Positions 41,099 through 50,314 are shown, counted from the stretch's first letter. The stretch is DNA of 64,000 nt from Oscillospiraceae bacterium (GCA_017406005.1 JAFQZI010000163.1:1-64000); one strand, 5' to 3'. Numbers and translations: made by a program. The notes: a model not told the origin generated them from the letters alone.

Positions 41099-41908
41099 TC
41101 AGTCGTCATAGAGGGAATAGCTGATTTCGTCAATCTCAGCATGGACGGTTTCAGGCCAGCTGTACTGGTTCATATAGTCTCCAAGATACTGGTATTTCGA
41201 TTCCAGCTTGTTCTCCAGCCAGTCATAGAGGTCGCATTCAATTTTATCTTTCGCAATGGCAAGGCTGCCGCGCTGTTTGAGGAGAATGCCGTTGAGCTTC
41301 AGTTTCGTGAAGGTATTCTGAAGATCCTGGCGGAGATTGGACAGATAGGAAGATTTTTTCTCCGGGTCGCCGTCATCTTCCCATAGAGTGGCAATGAGCT
41401 CTCCGTTGGTTGTCTGCGCCCCGCGGTTGTTGACGAGAATGGCAACAATTTCCTTCGTCTTTGAATATTTGAAAACGACAGGTTCTCCGTCTACAAACAA
41501 GTCAAAATTTCCAAAAGTCTGCGCAAAAACGCGCTTATGATTTTTCAGGAGAGCCGGGTGGCGGAGATCGTCCAGCTCGTGGGAGAGCCCATCTTTTGCC
41601 ACAGGCCTGAGAAGATATCCACTTGCATGCTGAGCCATGGCATCGTATCCGTGGCTGCGATCCTCTGACAGATAGATCAGGTTTATCAGGGGATAAAGCT
41701 CCTGCAGGTATTGGCCCAGGTCAATACCGCTAAGCTCAGAGAATTCAACACCGATCAGCGCGAGATCGACTTCTTTGTCTCTGGCAGCTGCCAAAGCAGC
41801 CAGGCTGCTTTCAAAACAGAGGAGTTCCGACTCCGGAGAAAGGCCGGTTACTAACTCGGAAAGCTGATGCAGGGCGGCAGAGTTTTCTTCTACGGCAAAA
41901 ATCGTCAT
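41099..41908 (-). CDS. SARP-like regulator with degenerate receiver domain
   Basis: A 269-residue protein. Residues 1-115 have the receiver fold: the acidic pair E7-E8 and S81 are kept, but the phospho-acceptor aspartate position is Gly53 (DLALIGVEF) and the conserved lysine is Arg101 (YLLRPV). Phosphorylation is therefore unlikely. Residues about 125-215 form a winged-helix DNA-binding domain (FGNFDLFVDGEPVVFKYSKT, KEIVAILVNNRG, LIATLWEDD), and the C-terminal helical tail resembles the SARP/BTAD layout. It follows the gene at 41905 with a 4-base overlap. Three nearby promoters carry 11-bp-spaced direct repeats of the kind that SARP and OmpR-type proteins bind, so it is the obvious candidate activator. 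Confidence 0.78.
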   Translation of the reverse strand: MTIFAVEENSAALHQLSELVTGLSPESELLCFESSLAALAAARDKEVDLALIGVEFSELSGIDLGQYLQELYPLINLIYLSEDRSHGYDAMAQHASGYLLRPVAKDGLSHELDDLRHPALLKNHKRVFAQTFGNFDLFVDGEPVVFKYSKTKEIVAILVNNRGAQTTNGELIATLWEDDGDPEKKSSYLSNLRQDLQNTFTKLKLNGILLKQRGSLAIAKDKIECDLYDWLENKLESKYQYLGDYMNQYSWPETVHAEIDEISYSLYDD

Positions 41909-42408
41909 TTTTCGTATCCTCCGAGTGCATCGAGAGAAACCACACGGACTTCCTGATTTTCCCGTTCTTCCTTCGTCATGTGCAGGGGATCAACTGCACC
42001 GACAAGAAGCATGTCACCCCCGTTTACAGCAGCGTCACGAAGCGGCCCGGCACTGAGGTCAGAGATAACAAGAGCTGCAAAGCGATCATAATTATCTTCG
42101 TCAATGACAGGGAAGTGATGCTGCATGCGATACCAGTGACGGGGATCAAAGCCCATGTTGCCGGTGTGAAGACGATCAGCAGTAGCTTCGACTTCGTCCG
42201 GCCCGGCAATCTGCCCGGGAACAGCTCCGATATCGTCACAAAACAGCATGGCGTAGACACGAAGAATCTGATCTCGCACGTTGTATGTTTTTCCGTTGCA
42301 TTCTACCGTGCTATCCATGATCTTATAATAGTATTCCTGAGCCTCTTCGCTCTCTTCAAAATGAGTAATGGCATCATAAAATGCTCTGTTAATCAATGGA
42401 TGAGCCAT
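41905..42408 (-). CDS. Conserved protein of unknown function, coupled to the SARP-like regulator
   Basis: A 167-residue soluble protein with no signal peptide or membrane helix. The start at 42408 follows AAAGGAGTG; the open frame extends to 42459 without a ribosome binding site. No family is recognised. Features include an aromatic N-part (NRAFYDAITHFEESEEAQEY) and a DDIGAVPGQIAGPDE segment. It overlaps the regulator by four bases, so the two proteins are probably made in similar amounts. It may be a ligand-sensing or inhibitory partner of that regulator, which is inference only. Confidence 0.65.
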   Translation of the reverse strand: MAHPLINRAFYDAITHFEESEEAQEYYYKIMDSTVECNGKTYNVRDQILRVYAMLFCDDIGAVPGQIAGPDEVEATADRLHTGNMGFDPRHWYRMQHHFPVIDEDNYDRFAALVISDLSAGPLRDAAVNGGDMLLVGAVDPLHMTKEERENQEVRVVSLDALGGYEK

Positions 42409-42650
42409 TTTTACACTCCTTTCCGTCAACGGGCAACGCCGATAACACAGTTTTCTCATTTTCTCCGGCTGACAATGCCACTGTACACGAAGAAAGAGAA
42501 AAATGCAAGAGCAAACTTTTGTCAGAAGAAAACACAGCCAGATAATTTATAATTTTGCGACGCCATTATACGATTATTTACATACTAAATTATGTTGACT
42601 TTATATGGAGATTGTAGTATTTTATAAACCAGTACTGTATCACTAAATTC

Positions 42651-42704
42651 GTGACAGATCTGTTGCTTTGTGTGACGGATGTGTGACAACCAACGTGATA
42701 TACT
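42651..42704 (+). promoter_or_regulatory. Direct-repeat promoter P1 (secreted zinc-ribbon gene)
   Basis: TGTGTGAC occurs at 42669-42676 and 42680-42687, exactly 11 bp apart, and a further GTGAC at 42651-42655. An extended -10 (TGATATACT, hexamer 42699-42704) starts 16 bases after the GTGAC core of the second repeat (42683). No -35 hexamer is present, so activation by a bound protein is expected. P2 at 51028 and P3 at 53410 have the same layout. Confidence 0.75.
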
Positions 42705-42778
42705 CCGGACACCGAAAGGAAATCAACAGCAAAAGATCAGCAAAAGATAATGTAATTATATTTTTTATGGAGGGAAAT

Positions 42779-44626
42779 ATGAAGAACAGAAAAAAACTTT
42801 TCAGTTTGCTGCTTGCCGCGGTTATGGTATTTGCTTTAGCAGCAGGCGGAACACAGATGGCAATGGCTGATACTCAGACAGCTGAACAGGCAGATGCAGC
42901 CATCAACACCATTTTTGCGACTATGGAATCTTTCAGGCAGGCAGGGACAAGTGCAGCCTGGCGCTATGCCGTGACAGATCTTGACCACAACGGACAGCTT
43001 GAACTGGTTGCGGCAGCACTGCATCCGGTTGACCGTTCGAACAACCTGAAGGTGTGGGAGCTCAGTGCAGACAACAGCAGTTTCAGCGAATGCAGGACGA
43101 TTACTCCCGAGGGAGAATCCTTCCCGGATATCCTGTCCAACAGTGCAGACACTTTCTATGATGCAGGAACTGATACCTGGAATTATGTTTTTCTGGATCA
43201 CATCATGCTTTCGGAAACGGACGTCTATGACGTAGTTTGTTCCGTGTCCATGAAGAATGGGTCGGTCGGTTTTACACAGCATGCCATTTCCCACACGGAA
43301 GTTGTGAACGGGTATATGTCGACAGCCTATATGGACACCAACGGCGTAAATATTTCTCCGGATGCGTATAACGATGCCGGTGTAAACGCATTTGCCGGTG
43401 CAGCAAAAAGCAGCACAAACTTTGGGTGGTTCAAGTTTGAGGATGCGACGGATGCGTCTTTCCTGAAAGACAGTTATGCCGTATTTACAGGAGAAAAGGA
43501 GCCGGACAAGACGACTTCACCGAAGCCTACCGTAACACCGACGGTGGCTGTCCCGGTACAGACGCAGACACCACAGGCTACGGCTGCTCCGAAGCCAACC
43601 ACAAACCCTCAGCCAAAACCCACCTATCTTACCATCACGAAGAATCCGACCAATGAAAACCGCAAGACCGGTGATACGGCTCTGTTTGTCGCCAACGCTA
43701 CGATTTTTGATACGTTGACATGGACGTTCGTAGCTCCAAACGGCGGAGAATACTCTGTGCAGAACTTCCGGAATGTCTTTTCAGGCTCGACAGTTTCGGG
43801 TGAGTATTCCACAACGCTTTCGGTCGGCAAAGTTCAGGAGGACATGAACGGCTGGGGAGCCTATTGCACCTTTTATTATAACGGGCAGACAGCACGTACC
43901 AGCACAGCTTACATCAATATAACAAACAAAGGCCAGCCGAGTCCGACACAGGATGTCTACGGTTCAACCAGCGGCACGGCTTACGAGGGCGGTGGCGGAT
44001 ACGCTATCAACCTTTCAAACGGCACCCAGGTGTATGTTGACGGGTATAAATGCAGTGTTTCCGGCACCTTCTATGACGGCTGCAGCTGCACGGTTTATTA
44101 TGTCATCCATCCCAACGGCTCTTACGACATTTATTCTGTCGATATCTACGGCAAAAGCAGCCCGTATGTACCGCCTGCCCCGAAGCCGCAGCCTACTTAC
44201 GGCTCCATGAGCGGCAGAGCCTACTCAGGCGGCGGTGGATATGCCATCAACCTTTCTAACGGTGCTCAGGTGTATGTTGACTCTTATAAATGCAGCGTTT
44301 CCGGCAGCTTCTATGAAGGCTGTGACTGCACTGTTTACTACACGCAGTATTCCGACGGCAGTTATGACATCACCAGTGTGGATATCTACGGAGGAGCTTA
44401 CGATGGCGGCTGGGCAGGCAGCAACTACTATCAGAATGAGTACGGAACCTATTTCGAGAATTATGACTATACCGGCGAGGTGACAAGCGGAGGAATGATC
44501 TATGATGACGACGGGTATGGCGGCGGCTGGGCAGGCAGCTCCACTGTGACCTGCCCGAACTGTGGGATGGAAGTTCAGTCTGCGTATGAAATGTGCCCGT
44601 ACTGCGGATACCATCTCTGGGGATAA
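42779..44626 (+). CDS. Secreted repeat protein with C-terminal zinc ribbon
   Basis: A 615-residue exported protein. The signal peptide (about 1-30, ending QMAMA) is followed by a globular region to about 245, a proline/threonine-rich linker (245-280), an Ig-like domain (about 280-385), and two near-identical 60-residue repeats starting near 392 and 473, each with GGGGYAINLSNG and CSVSG, then C-x-CTVYY. The last 25 residues are a zinc ribbon (CPNCG at about 592 and CPYCG at about 609), a module normally found inside cells. It starts after GGAGGGAAA and is driven by P1. It is probably a wall or surface protein of the adjacent secretion locus. Confidence 0.8.
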   Translation: MKNRKKLFSLLLAAVMVFALAAGGTQMAMADTQTAEQADAAINTIFATMESFRQAGTSAAWRYAVTDLDHNGQLELVAAALHPVDRSNNLKVWELSADNSSFSECRTITPEGESFPDILSNSADTFYDAGTDTWNYVFLDHIMLSETDVYDVVCSVSMKNGSVGFTQHAISHTEVVNGYMSTAYMDTNGVNISPDAYNDAGVNAFAGAAKSSTNFGWFKFEDATDASFLKDSYAVFTGEKEPDKTTSPKPTVTPTVAVPVQTQTPQATAAPKPTTNPQPKPTYLTITKNPTNENRKTGDTALFVANATIFDTLTWTFVAPNGGEYSVQNFRNVFSGSTVSGEYSTTLSVGKVQEDMNGWGAYCTFYYNGQTARTSTAYINITNKGQPSPTQDVYGSTSGTAYEGGGGYAINLSNGTQVYVDGYKCSVSGTFYDGCSCTVYYVIHPNGSYDIYSVDIYGKSSPYVPPAPKPQPTYGSMSGRAYSGGGGYAINLSNGAQVYVDSYKCSVSGSFYEGCDCTVYYTQYSDGSYDITSVDIYGGAYDGGWAGSNYYQNEYGTYFENYDYTGEVTSGGMIYDDDGYGGGWAGSSTVTCPNCGMEVQSAYEMCPYCGYHLWG

Positions 44627-44661
44627 AACCATTCTTCGATAGTCAGAAGAGAAACAGATAA

Positions 44662-44712
44662 ATTGCAAAGACGGGCGTTTCCTCAAAGGAGACGCTCGTC
44701 TTTGCAAAAAAA
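44662..44712 (+). terminator. Terminator
   Basis: TTGCAAAGACGGGCGT and the imperfect complement ACGCTCGTCTTTGCAA form a long stem with one mismatch region, followed by AAAAAAAG. It is well placed to end the 42779 gene. Confidence 0.75.
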
Positions 44713-44739
44713 GTATAATTAAGAGACTGTCATTTTTCC

Positions 44740-44782
44740 TTTTCACACGTATTTTTTTATGCTATACTATACAAAATAGTAT
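44740..44782 (+). promoter_or_regulatory. Promoter of the ABC secretion operon
   Basis: An extended -10, TGCTATACT (hexamer 44763-44768), is preceded 17 bases upstream by TTTTCA (44740-44745). ATACTAT (44764-44770) and ATAGTAT (44776-44782) form a perfect 7-bp inverted repeat over the -10 and start, a possible repressor site. The TGTGTGAC direct repeats of P1-P3 are absent, so this operon is controlled differently. Confidence 0.6.
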
Positions 44783-44800
44783 GTAAAAGGAGCAGAAGAG

Positions 44801-45217
44801 ATGGAGAATCAGATATTCAGGGAAAAAAGCCTGGAGAGGCTGTCGTCCCCGGAGGAACTGAATGACTATCTGCATGTTACGAACCCGGCAATCTGGGTAG
44901 TACTTGCAGCTGTGATTCTCCTGCTGTCAGGTCTTTTAATCTGGAGCAATTTTACTTCAATTGAAAGCAGTGCAGCCGGCACTGCCGTCGCAGAAAAAGG
45001 CGTCCTTACGATTATGTTTGAGGATGAGAAGAAAGCGCAGAATATTAAGCCCGGAATGCAAGCAACAGTGGGCGACATCCAGGCAGAGATTTCTTCTGTA
45101 ACAACCGATGAGAACGGCCGGCGTATAGCAACAGCATCTGCAAATATCCCGGACGGGGTATATGACGTGAAGGTTGGCTATAAAAGTACCCGGATTCTGC
45201 AGCTTTTGTTTAACTGA
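44801..45217 (+). CDS. Minimal HlyD-like secretion adaptor (NHLM type)
   Basis: A 138-residue single-pass membrane protein. The N-terminus (FREKSLERLSSPEELNDYLH) matches the start of NHLM-system secretion proteins, then a membrane helix (about 30-49) and a short extracytoplasmic beta domain (ESSAAGTAVAEKG to the end). Normal HlyD/NHLM adaptors are two to three times longer with a coiled-coil hairpin and lipoyl halves; both coils are missing here. It is the first gene of the operon with the two ABC proteins. AAGGAG precedes the start. It probably binds the transporter's outer face as a short adaptor. Confidence 0.78.
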   Translation: MENQIFREKSLERLSSPEELNDYLHVTNPAIWVVLAAVILLLSGLLIWSNFTSIESSAAGTAVAEKGVLTIMFEDEKKAQNIKPGMQATVGDIQAEISSVTTDENGRRIATASANIPDGVYDVKVGYKSTRILQLLFN

Positions 45218-45231
45218 CGGGAGGAGTGCCT

Positions 45232-47409
45232 GTGTCAAAAAAGGTTGTACAGCCCGTCACCCACGGGGTTGCGAAAGTACCTGTGGTAATGCAGATGGAG
45301 GCACTGGAATGCGGTGCCGCCTGCCTGGCAATGGTGCTGGCATATTATCAGAAATGGGTGCCGCTGGAACAGGTGCGTGTTGACTGCGGCGTTTCGCGCG
45401 ACGGATCAAATGCCCTAAATGTCCTGAAAGCGGCACGCAGTTATGGGCTGGATGCGAAAGGCTACCGCCTGGAGCCGGAAACACTTCGAGCGGAAGGGAG
45501 CTTCCCATGCATCGTGCACTGGAACTTCAATCACTTTGTAGTTGTTTGCGGTTTCAGAGGGAAGTATGCCTATATCAATGACCCCGCACGCGGCAGTGTA
45601 AAGATCACGGCAGAGGAGTTCGACCAATCCTTTACCGGGATCTGTCTGATGTTTGAGCCGACGGACGATTTTCAGGCGGACGGAAAGCGAAAGAGTACGC
45701 TTTCCTTTGCCCGCAAACGCCTTGCCGGAGCGGGAGCGGCGGTTGCTTTCGTGATGATAACAACCCTGATCAGCTATCTTTTCGGGATTATCAACCCTGT
45801 CTTTTCGCGCTTTTTTATGGACTGGCTGCTCGAAGGGGAAAATAGGGAGCTGCTTATACCGTTCCTGATTCTCCTCGCCTGTGTGGGCGGACTTCAGGTG
45901 CTGGTAAGTGCAATACAGGCAGTTTATGCCCTGAAGATTAACGGAAAAATGGCGGTGGTCGGCAGCAGCACCTATATGTGGAAGGTTCTGCACCTGCCTA
46001 TGAGTTTCTTCTCTCAGCGCATGGCAGGAGATATCCAGATGCGCCAGGAGACAAACGCTTCTATTGCAGGAGTACTTGTTGATACTTTTGCACCGCTGCT
46101 GCTGAACGTTGTCATGATGGTTTTCTATCTGGTGGTTATGCTGCGCTACAGTGTAATACTCACGATGGTAGGGCTTGCAACCGTTGTGATTAACGGCCTA
46201 ATGGGCAGAATCATTTCCGAAAAGCGGGTGAATATCACACGCGTACAGATGCGGGATGCCGGTAAACTGGCCTCAGCCACAGTTTCGGGCATTCAGATGG
46301 TAGAAACGATTAAAGCAAGCGGTGCGGAAAACGGTTTTTTTGCCAAATGGGCCGGATATCAGGCATCTGTCAGTGCACAGGCTGTGAAATTTACAAAACT
46401 CAATGCCTACCTGGGCATGATCCCGTCCTTCTTTTCCGCGGTAGCCAATTATGCAGTTCTGGTATTGGGTGTTTATTTAGTCATGCAGGGTCAATTCACC
46501 CTCGGTATGATTTTCACCTTCCAGGCTTTTCTCTCCTCTTTCCTGAACCCTGCTATGACGATGATTTCTGCAGGGCAGACAATCCAGGAAATGCGGACAC
46601 AGATGGAACGTGTGGAAGATGTTCTGCAGGTACCGGACGATATGCCCTACTTGGACACTGTGCTTTCGGATGACGGTGACTACAGAAAGCTTTCGGGAGA
46701 GATTGAACTGAAGCATGTTACCTTTGGCTATTCTCCTCTGGCAGAACCGTTGATTCGGGACTTTTCCATGACCGTAAAACCCGGTAGCCGTGTAGCATTT
46801 GCAGGGATGTCAGGCTCGGGAAAAAGCTCCCTGGCGAAGCTCGTGGCAGGGTTGTACCAGCCATGGAGCGGCGAGATCCTCTTTGACGGGAAACCGATCC
46901 GGGAGATCGATCGAAATGTATTTACCGGGTCTCTCGCGGTAGTGGATCAGGACATCATCCTCTTTGAGGGAACAATTGCAGACAACATCAAGATGTGGGA
47001 TAACTCCATTGAAGATTTTGAAATGATTCTCGCAGCCCGCGATGCACAGATCCATGATGACATTGTCCAGCGGGAAGGCGGATATCAGGGTCGAATCACG
47101 GAGGGCGGAAAAGATCTGTCCGGAGGACAACGGCAGCGGCTTGAGATCGCACGCGTGCTGGCACAGGATCCTTCTGTCATTATTATGGATGAAGCGACCA
47201 GTGCTCTGGATGCAAAAACAGAATATGAGCTTGTAAAAGCTGTAAAAGAGCGGGGCATTACCTGTATCGTCATTGCGCACAGACTGTCAACCATCCGTGA
47301 CTGCGACGAAATCATTGTGCTGGATCACGGCAGAGTGGCGGAGCGCGGAACTCATGATGAACTCTACGCAAAAGGCGGATATTATACAGAGCTCATCACG
47401 AGTGACTGA
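45232..47409 (+). CDS. C39 peptidase-containing ABC exporter (bacteriocin-type)
   Basis: A 725-residue exporter that removes double-glycine leaders while exporting peptides. Residues 1-130 are a C39 cysteine protease with catalytic Cys27 (ALECGAAC), His101 (NFNHFVVV) and Asp117 (INDPARG), all present. Six helices follow (about 150-440), then the ATPase with Walker A GMSGSGKSS, signature LSGGQRQRLEIARVL and Walker B VIIMDEATSALD. The start is GTG 45232, since GGGAGGA lies 6 bases upstream; an in-frame GTG at 45226 touches that site. Three GG-leader peptides encoded 4-8 kb downstream are its likely cargo. It pairs with the next gene, as in NHLM systems. Confidence 0.93.
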   Translation: MSKKVVQPVTHGVAKVPVVMQMEALECGAACLAMVLAYYQKWVPLEQVRVDCGVSRDGSNALNVLKAARSYGLDAKGYRLEPETLRAEGSFPCIVHWNFNHFVVVCGFRGKYAYINDPARGSVKITAEEFDQSFTGICLMFEPTDDFQADGKRKSTLSFARKRLAGAGAAVAFVMITTLISYLFGIINPVFSRFFMDWLLEGENRELLIPFLILLACVGGLQVLVSAIQAVYALKINGKMAVVGSSTYMWKVLHLPMSFFSQRMAGDIQMRQETNASIAGVLVDTFAPLLLNVVMMVFYLVVMLRYSVILTMVGLATVVINGLMGRIISEKRVNITRVQMRDAGKLASATVSGIQMVETIKASGAENGFFAKWAGYQASVSAQAVKFTKLNAYLGMIPSFFSAVANYAVLVLGVYLVMQGQFTLGMIFTFQAFLSSFLNPAMTMISAGQTIQEMRTQMERVEDVLQVPDDMPYLDTVLSDDGDYRKLSGEIELKHVTFGYSPLAEPLIRDFSMTVKPGSRVAFAGMSGSGKSSLAKLVAGLYQPWSGEILFDGKPIREIDRNVFTGSLAVVDQDIILFEGTIADNIKMWDNSIEDFEMILAARDAQIHDDIVQREGGYQGRITEGGKDLSGGQRQRLEIARVLAQDPSVIIMDEATSALDAKTEYELVKAVKERGITCIVIAHRLSTIRDCDEIIVLDHGRVAERGTHDELYAKGGYYTELITSD

Positions 47410-47424
47410 GGAAGGAGACAGGCT

Positions 47425-49659
47425 ATGTTCAACTGGTTCGATGAACAGATCCGGCAGAGGAAACGGCATGATCAGGAGCTGTTTGAAGATTCCATACTCC
47501 GGATGGCCTCCTCCGTCATCGGGACGAAAAATGCAGGAAGTCTGGCGGATGAGCGCATCGTTACACGAGATGCAATTGACGATATTCTGAAGCATTACCA
47601 TTATAAACCGGCGGAGATTCCGGATTCGATCAAGAGCACGGAAGATCAGATGAACTTTGCTTTCCGCCCGCACGGAATCATGTATCGGCCGGTAGAGCTG
47701 AGCACAGGCTGGCAGAAGGATGCCTTTGGCCCTATGCTTGGCTATCGGAAAGAGGATGGGCGTCCGGTTGCACTGATTCCGAACCCGGTACATGGATACT
47801 GGTATAAAGATCCAAACGGGAAAAAAACGCAGGTTACGGGACAAAACGCGGAGGAATTTCAAAAGGAAGCGTTCTGCTTTTACCGTCCGCTCCCACTGAA
47901 GGCCATCGGGATTCCGGATCTTATGCTGTATCTGAAAAACTGCCTCAGCGCAGGCGATGTGGTGCTGTTCGTTGCACTGGCGCTGCTGATCGTTCTCACC
48001 GGAATCCTGGTTCCGCGATTGACGAAAATGCTGACAGGTTTTGTGCTACCACTCGGAAATGCCACACTGCTGTGGGGCACAGCAGGTTTTTTGATCTGCA
48101 CGGCACTGTCGTCACAACTATTAACCATGTCACGTGACCTGGCTATGGCCCGGATTGAGACAAAGAGCTCTCTTGCGGTGGAAGCTGCCATGATGCAGCG
48201 CCTGCTAAGCCTGCCGGCACCGTTTTTCAGATCCTACAGCGCAGGAGAGTTGTCCAGAAGAAGCCAGGCTGTGAATCAGCTTTGCAGCCTGCTGCTGGGT
48301 AGTGTGTTTTCCACAGGAATCACTTCGCTGGCGTCGTTGATCTACATCGGGCAGATCTTCCGCTTTGCCCCGGCGCTTACCACACCTGCACTTTGTGTGA
48401 TTCTGGCAACGGTGGCAGTATCGCTGATCACGACGCTGACGAAAATGAAGCTGAGCAAACAGCAGATGGAGTACAGCGCAAAGGAAAGCGGATTGAGCTA
48501 TGCTCTTATTACCGGGGTACAGAAAATCAAACTTGCGGGAGCGGAAAAACGTGCCTTTGCCAAATGGGCTGACGCATATGCCAAAGAAGCGGAGTTGCAA
48601 TATAACCCACCGCTGTTTCTGAAAATCAATTCCGCGATTCTTACAGCGATCTCACTGGTCGGTACGATTGTTATTTATTTCTTTGCAGTGGAAACGCAAG
48701 TTTCCCCTTCCGATTATCTCGCGTTCAGCACAACATACGGAATGGTGATGGGAGCATTTTCTTCCCTTGCCGGAATTGCAGTGTACGTTGCACAAATCAA
48801 GCCGATTCTGGAAATGGCGGAGCCAATTCTGAAAGCAGAGCCAGAGGTTTCAGAGGGAAGAGAGATCCTCACAAGGCTTTCCGGCAACATTGAGATGAAT
48901 AACGTTTCCTTCCGGTACACCGAGCATATGCCGTATGTGATCGATGGGATGAACCTGAAGATCAAAGCCGGCGAATATGTGGCAATTTGCGGAAAATCAG
49001 GTGCGGGAAAAAGCAGCCTGATGCGATTGCTTCTCGGGTTTGAAACACCGGAGCGCGGTGCCATCTATTATGACGGGAAGGATATCAATAAAATCGACCT
49101 GCGTTCACTGCGGAAAATGATCGGAGCTGTAATACAGGATGGCAGTCTCTTCCAGGGGGATATTTACTCCAATATTGTGATCTCGGCGCCGCAGCTGTCG
49201 GTAAAGGATGCCTGGGAGGCGGCAGAAATTGCCGGTATCGCAGATGATATCCAGGCTATGCCGATGGGAATGAACACCATAATCAGTGAAGGGCAGGGCG
49301 GCATTTCCGGCGGGCAGAAGCAACGGCTGATGATTGCCCGTGCAATTGCACCGAAACCGAAAATCCTGATGTTTGACGAGGCTACCAGTGCGCTGGACAA
49401 CAAAACGCAAAAACAGGTGTCGGAGGCGCTGGACAGACTGAAGTGTACCCGCATCGTTATAGCGCATCGGCTTTCGACAATCCGTCACTGTGACAGGATT
49501 TTATTCCTCGACGGAGGGAAGATTGCAGAAGACGGCACTTATGAAGAACTGATTGCAAAAGGCGGGCAATTTGCCGAACTGGTAGAACGCCAGCGCCTGG
49601 ACAAAACAGGAGAAAAAAACGGCGAAGCCGGAGAGAACTCCGATCCTGCCGAAGAATAA
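47425..49659 (+). CDS. NHLM-type ABC permease/ATPase partner
   Basis: A 744-residue ABC half-transporter with an N-terminal cytosolic domain (1-165) of the NHLM-system type instead of a peptidase; it includes GYWYKDPNGKKTQVTGQNAE. Six helices span about 180-450. The ATPase has Walker A GKSGAGKSS, signature ISGGQKQRLMIARAI and Walker B ILMFDEATSALDN. It should form a heterodimer with the C39 protein. NHLM partners are known from nitrile-hydratase-leader peptide clusters, yet no such leader is in this window. The start follows GAAGGAGA. A partner-switch trio begins 13 bases after the stop. Confidence 0.9.
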   Translation: MFNWFDEQIRQRKRHDQELFEDSILRMASSVIGTKNAGSLADERIVTRDAIDDILKHYHYKPAEIPDSIKSTEDQMNFAFRPHGIMYRPVELSTGWQKDAFGPMLGYRKEDGRPVALIPNPVHGYWYKDPNGKKTQVTGQNAEEFQKEAFCFYRPLPLKAIGIPDLMLYLKNCLSAGDVVLFVALALLIVLTGILVPRLTKMLTGFVLPLGNATLLWGTAGFLICTALSSQLLTMSRDLAMARIETKSSLAVEAAMMQRLLSLPAPFFRSYSAGELSRRSQAVNQLCSLLLGSVFSTGITSLASLIYIGQIFRFAPALTTPALCVILATVAVSLITTLTKMKLSKQQMEYSAKESGLSYALITGVQKIKLAGAEKRAFAKWADAYAKEAELQYNPPLFLKINSAILTAISLVGTIVIYFFAVETQVSPSDYLAFSTTYGMVMGAFSSLAGIAVYVAQIKPILEMAEPILKAEPEVSEGREILTRLSGNIEMNNVSFRYTEHMPYVIDGMNLKIKAGEYVAICGKSGAGKSSLMRLLLGFETPERGAIYYDGKDINKIDLRSLRKMIGAVIQDGSLFQGDIYSNIVISAPQLSVKDAWEAAEIAGIADDIQAMPMGMNTIISEGQGGISGGQKQRLMIARAIAPKPKILMFDEATSALDNKTQKQVSEALDRLKCTRIVIAHRLSTIRHCDRILFLDGGKIAEDGTYEELIAKGGQFAELVERQRLDKTGEKNGEAGENSDPAEE

Positions 49660-49672
49660 AGGAGGTTTAACA

Positions 49673-50296
49673 ATGCAGACGAACAAGCTGCCGGTACGCA
49701 ACACGGACATCCGGCTTCCCGCTGCGATGAAGATTACAGACGATGTAGCCATACGCCTTGAACTTTCCAGGAAAGACTGGCTTCATCTCCAGCTTCTCGT
49801 GGAAGAGACACTTGGAATGGTACGGGCAATGACAGATGGATTTGAAGGAAAATTCTGGCTTGAATATGAAGGCCGTATCTGTTATATTTGTCTTGAAGTG
49901 GAAACCAGCATGGATCTGGACCGAAAGGACCAGCTGATAGCGCTTTCCACATCCGGGAAGAATGCCAGCCGAAAAGGATTTATGGGGAAAATTGCAGACA
50001 TCATAGAAAACAGCCTGCTGTTTTATGATAATGTGGGCATGCTACAGATGCAATACGGAACACAGGTTATCCCCATGGAACCGACCGGGGCAGGTTTTGG
50101 CGAAGAAGCAATGGTCATTCCAGTCTGGTCTCTGAATGAATACAAGCAGAATCTTGCTCCCGAGGAAGAAAAGACAGAAAACAGCGAGGCCTGGGATGAG
50201 CTGGAAAAATCGATTGTGGCTAAACTGTCTGACGATGTAATTGTCGGAATAAAAAAGAATAAAGCAAGCTTTACCATTGTTAAAAAATTTGAATGA
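49673..50296 (+). CDS. Partner-switch-associated protein, possible degenerate HATPase
   Basis: A 207-residue soluble acidic protein. The stretch LHLQLLVEETLGMVRAMTDG resembles the N-box helix of RsbW-like kinases (E-E-T-L in place of D-E-L-x-x-N), but the glycine-rich ATP boxes are not obvious. The C-terminal 60 residues are acidic and then helical. It starts after GGAGGTTTAAC. The position between the ABC gene and STAS/RsbW-like genes suggests a third component of the switch or an adaptor to the exporter. No family name is given. Confidence 0.6.
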   Translation: MQTNKLPVRNTDIRLPAAMKITDDVAIRLELSRKDWLHLQLLVEETLGMVRAMTDGFEGKFWLEYEGRICYICLEVETSMDLDRKDQLIALSTSGKNASRKGFMGKIADIIENSLLFYDNVGMLQMQYGTQVIPMEPTGAGFGEEAMVIPVWSLNEYKQNLAPEEEKTENSEAWDELEKSIVAKLSDDVIVGIKKNKASFTIVKKFE

Positions 50297-50314
50297 TAAC
50301 AGGAGGAAAGAATC

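Noticed and set aside
39868-41142. Long minus-strand open frame of over 400 codons opposite plsY and the carboxypeptidase
   Set aside because: It lies wholly opposite well-recognised genes, has low-complexity basic and aromatic composition, and no start signal. It is a shadow frame.
43950-44390. Tandem DNA repeat as a mobile element
   Set aside because: The repeated sequence is the coding DNA of two 60-residue protein repeats in the secreted protein, in frame and without inverted ends.
47425-49659. Nitrile-hydratase-leader (NHLP) natural-product cluster
   Set aside because: Both ABC proteins are NHLM-like, but no NHLP or Nif11 precursor and no modifying enzyme (radical SAM, LanM, YcaO) is present. 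The cargo leaders are simple double-glycine types.
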